8,145 nucleotides of DNA, taken from positions 1-8,145 of the forward strand of contig JAKSOY010000201.1 of the NCBI GenBank assembly GCA_024405255.1. The letters run 5' to 3'. The notes beneath the pieces are model-generated. The model ran no database searches, had not been told where the DNA came from, and saw nothing but the letters and a program-made list of their open reading frames with translations. The translations under genes and the position numbers were made by a program. Shown piece after piece: positions 6,598 through 8,145 of this stretch (the first letter of the stretch is position 1; each line of letters starts with the position of its first letter). This DNA comes from Kiritimatiellia bacterium. GTDB taxonomy: Bacteria > Verrucomicrobiota > Kiritimatiellia > RFP12 > UBA1067.

Positions 6598-7557
6598 TTA
6601 CTTGTCCGTCGGCGGCGGGTAGGTCTTGATGAAGGCGTCGGCGCGGAGGCGCTGGATCCATTCCTTGTATTTGGCTTCCGCCATGTCCTTCTTCACATTC
6701 TTGGCGATGTCGTCGTAGGCTTCTGCGAATGAACGCGTGCCGTCTTTCGTCTCTTTGATCTTGCGGACGATGAAGCCCCAGCCGTCGAGGTTGATGAGCG
6801 GAGAGATCTGTCCGACTTTCAGCTTCTTGATGCCGTCGGCGATTTCGGGGCGGAACGCCTCGTCAGGTTTGATGTTCTCCCAGAGGCCGCCGTTCTTCGC
6901 GTGGGAATCGGACGAGAACGTCTGGGCGAGCGAGGCGAATTCTTCGCCCTTGGCCAGACGGTCCAGGATTTCGCGCGCACGCGATTCGGTCGTCCGCTGC
7001 TTGTCGTCCGCCGGCGGACGCAGCAGAATGACGCTGACCGTCGTCAGGGCTTCGGCGCGGTAGCGTTCGGGATGGTTCTTGTATTCGCGCTGCATATCCC
7101 CCGGGGCCGCATCGGCGATTTTCTCGACCAGCTGATAGCGCATGGCCTGCACGATCATTTCGTCGCGGATCTGGTTGCGCCAATCGGTGAGGGCGATGCG
7201 CGACTGGGCGAGCGACGCCTGCAGCTTATTCATGTCGCCGTTGAAATTGTCCTTGACGATTTCACGCACGCGGTTGTCGATGATCCACTCCTGCATCTGG
7301 AGCTTGCGCTCGGCGGCGGCACGCAGGATGAGGCGGCGGTCGATCACGGTGTTCACGGCATTCGAATAGGCCGCATTGAAGTCCATCTCGGCCGACAAGG
7401 CGCCCGTACGGCGCATCTCGGCGGCGACTTCATCGATGGTGATCACATCATCGTTCACCTTGGCGGCAATGCCGTCAAGCGTGGCTGCGCAAACTGTCAT
7501 CGCAGTGGACAGAGCCCCCGCCAGACAAATGAACTTAGGAAGAGAAAAATTTTTCAT
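6598..7557 (-). CDS. surA: SurA-like periplasmic chaperone with a single parvulin-type domain
   Basis: SurA-family proteins escort unfolded outer-membrane proteins through the periplasm. The 319-residue product begins with a signal peptide (basic KN/K8, hydrophobic to about 23, probable cut after VCA). A SurA-type N-domain follows (about 27-165, starting IAAKVNDDVIT), then one parvulin-fold domain (about 170-270, with SSDSHAKNGGLW and the LKVGQISPLI segment) and a C-terminal helix. The two histidines usual in active parvulins (as in SHIL and GWHI) are replaced: VSVILL (174-179) and GWGFIV (259-264). It therefore probably acts as a holdase rather than an isomerase. E. coli SurA has two parvulin domains; this has one, so PrsA- or PpiD-like naming is possible. 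I chose the ATG at 7557 because it starts the signal peptide; the frame stays open to 7674, but that extension is Arg-rich and unlike a leader. It lies directly upstream of rsmA. No strong ribosome site is seen. Confidence 0.85.
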   Translation of the reverse strand: MKNFSLPKFICLAGALSTAMTVCAATLDGIAAKVNDDVITIDEVAAEMRRTGALSAEMDFNAAYSNAVNTVIDRRLILRAAAERKLQMQEWIIDNRVREIVKDNFNGDMNKLQASLAQSRIALTDWRNQIRDEMIVQAMRYQLVEKIADAAPGDMQREYKNHPERYRAEALTTVSVILLRPPADDKQRTTESRAREILDRLAKGEEFASLAQTFSSDSHAKNGGLWENIKPDEAFRPEIADGIKKLKVGQISPLINLDGWGFIVRKIKETKDGTRSFAEAYDDIAKNVKKDMAEAKYKEWIQRLRADAFIKTYPPPTDK

Positions 7558-7720
7558 ACCAAAAGGATACCATAAGTCGCGCGTGCGCGCAAGCATACGG
7601 TTGAAAAATCGGCGACGCGGGAGGGTGATCGGTCGGTAGTCGAGGCATGAACAAATCACTGTCGCAACAAGCAATAAGAGGTCGATGTGACTTATAACGA
7701 CAACGCACCGATCCAGAAGT
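7558..7720. other. Upstream region of the surA-like gene
   Basis: This presumably carries the leftward promoter for surA-rsmA, but I find no convincing -35/-10 pair. A GC-alternating tract (GCGCGTGCGCGC, near 7578-7589) is present. Upstream in-frame starts for the surA-like gene fall here but look spurious. Confidence 0.4.
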
Positions 7721-7815
7721 CATTCGAACATTCGCCCATTCCAACATTCGCCCATTCCAACATTCGAACATTCGACCATTCCACCATTCGACATTCCTAC
7801 ATTCGAACATTCGAA
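7721..7815. repeat. Tandem octamer array, 12 units of CATTC(G/C)NN
   Basis: Reading + from 7721, the units are CATTCGAA, CATTCGCC, CATTCCAA, CATTCGCC, CATTCCAA, CATTCGAA, CATTCGAC, CATTCCAC, CATTCGA (7 nt), CATTCCTA, CATTCGAA, CATTCGAA. The core CATTC is invariant in all twelve, position 6 is G or C, and positions 7-8 vary. One unit (7785-7791) lacks a base, so no reading frame is preserved across the array. The minus strand therefore shows NN(G/C)GAATG repeats and gives Met/Glu/Cys/Asn/Val-rich false peptides. No protein-coding role is supported. Confidence 0.95.
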
Positions 7816-7820
7816 AACCG

Positions 7821-7841
7821 GGCGCGTTCTCCGAACGCGCC
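7821..7841. repeat. Perfect 9-bp hairpin next to the octamer array
   Basis: GGCGCGTTC (7821-7829) and GAACGCGCC (7833-7841) form a 9-bp GC-rich stem with a 3-nt loop, five bases after the last octamer. On the minus strand the stem is followed by CGGTTTTCG, a four-T run, so it could be a weak leftward terminator; on the + strand there is no T-tract. Its position suggests it may belong to the same element as the octamer array. Confidence 0.75.
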
Positions 7842-8051
7842 GCAATGCTGGGTAAAATGTATATGAAAACAGGCCGCATACATATTGCAAAATCAAATCG
7901 TTTTCCGACTGCGCAAGAAACACTCACCGAACAAAATCGTCTTCCCCTTTAATTTCCATGTGAATGCTTGAAAAAAATTTTCGCAAGATCGGGAATACCC
8001 CGTTATTTCGCCTCGCCTATCTATTTCATGAGACAAATCGCACTGAAATGA
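7842..8051. other. AT-richer non-coding stretch, no gene supported
   Basis: About 210 nt with no recognisable gene. A 35-codon + frame (7845-7952) exists but has no ribosome site and no recognisable features. An imperfect inverted repeat, CTTG(7967-7970)...CAAG(7984-7987), surrounds an A7T4 tract that may be bent DNA. Confidence 0.4.
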
Positions 8052-8081
8052 AGGGGTGTCCATACCCCTCTGAATTTTTTT
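8052..8081 (+). terminator. Possible terminator-like hairpin (weak)
   Basis: AGGGGT (8052-8057) and ACCCCT (8064-8069) form a perfect 6-bp stem with a 6-nt loop. CTGAA and then seven Ts (8075-8081) follow. The 5-nt gap between stem and T-tract and the lack of an upstream + strand gene weaken the terminator reading. The hairpin could instead be an operator just upstream of the promoter, with the T-tract acting as part of that promoter. Confidence 0.35.
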
Positions 8082-8120
8082 AATTTTTTCCTTGACATTG
8101 TGTTTTCTAAATTCTAAAAT
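8073..8120 (+). promoter_or_regulatory. Strong sigma-70 promoter with A/T upstream element, firing out of the right edge
   Basis: TTGACA (8092-8097, perfect), a 17-bp spacer and TAAAAT (8115-8120, 5 of 6) form a near-consensus promoter. An A/T-only tract, AATTTTTTTAATTTTTT (8073-8089), lies just upstream of the -35 where UP elements bind the alpha subunit C-terminal domain. The predicted start is near 8127. The gene it drives lies beyond the window; no start codon with a ribosome site is visible before 8145. Confidence 0.75.
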
Positions 8121-8145
8121 TCCGCCGTGAACCCTGAGTGTAAAC

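Noticed and set aside
5329..6732. 467-codon + strand open frame crossing ispE and the antisense of rsmA
   Set aside because: It overlaps two clearly recognised genes in other frames. Its product is Arg/Gly/Asp-rich with no family likeness, as expected for an antisense shadow in high-GC DNA.
6901..7575. 224-codon + strand frame antisense to the surA-like gene
   Set aside because: Shadow of a supported gene; the product is a string of His/Arg/Gly without domain likeness.
7558..7674. 39-residue N-terminal extension of the SurA-like protein
   Set aside because: It places an Arg-rich segment before a typical signal peptide, which would block export; the ATG at 7557 starts the signal peptide itself.
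7721..7815. CRISPR array reading of the octamer repeats
   Set aside because: Units are contiguous 8-mers with no 25-45 nt spacers and no cas genes nearby.
7535..7927. Minus-strand frames across the octamer array giving Met/Glu/Cys/Asn/Val repeat peptides
   Set aside because: They are translations of an 8-bp repeat containing a 7-nt unit; there is no ribosome site and no recognisable domain.
7845..7952. 35-codon small + strand frame after the hairpin
   Set aside because: There is no Shine-Dalgarno, no promoter nearby and no recognisable feature; a frame this short is expected by chance.

Overview
The window looks like chromosomal DNA from a Gram-negative bacterium of the PVC group. Kiritimatiellota/Verrucomicrobiota or a lentisphaeral relative is the best guess. 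The reasons are a SurA-like periplasmic chaperone, a methylerythritol-phosphate (MEP) pathway gene, a PPi-type phosphofructokinase, high GC in the housekeeping genes, and a large Cys-rich surface-type protein of a style I associate with that group. The placement is inference and was not tested against a database.

Layout. (1) Positions 1-2689, + strand: an accessory two-gene unit. A large protein, cut by the left edge, carries an HExxH motif and a Ca-binding-type Asp loop. It overlaps by 4 nt (ATGA) a second exported protein with YD-repeat-like motifs near its C-terminus. The DNA drops from roughly 55-70% GC to roughly 37-50% GC partway through the first gene. (2) 2690-2773: a short convergent gap. 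(3) 2774-3634, - strand: epmA, the EF-P lysine ligase, with an extended -10 promoter placed so that the mRNA would be essentially leaderless. (4) 3662-3761: a divergent promoter region. (5) 3762-5725, + strand: a PPi-type phosphofructokinase overlapping ispE by GTGA. (6) 5734-7557, - strand: a surA-like chaperone gene directly abutting rsmA (TAAATG), transcribed toward ispE with only 8 nt between the convergent stop codons. (7) 7558-8145: a 588-nt gene-free stretch with a 12-unit CATTC(G/C)NN octamer array, a 9-bp hairpin just beyond it, and, at the right edge, a near-consensus sigma-70 promoter with an A/T-rich upstream tract firing rightward out of the window.

How the genes work together. 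The central genes are core metabolism and translation: glycolytic flux using PPi, isoprenoid precursor synthesis (which needs the glyceraldehyde-3-phosphate and pyruvate that glycolysis makes), 16S rRNA dimethylation, EF-P modification and outer-membrane protein folding. The left pair is probably lineage-specific and exported. No tRNA, rRNA, CRISPR array, insertion sequence or integrase was seen. The most unusual items are the octamer array plus hairpin, the HExxH/Asp-loop protein with its coupled partner, and the SurA-like protein that lacks both parvulin histidines.
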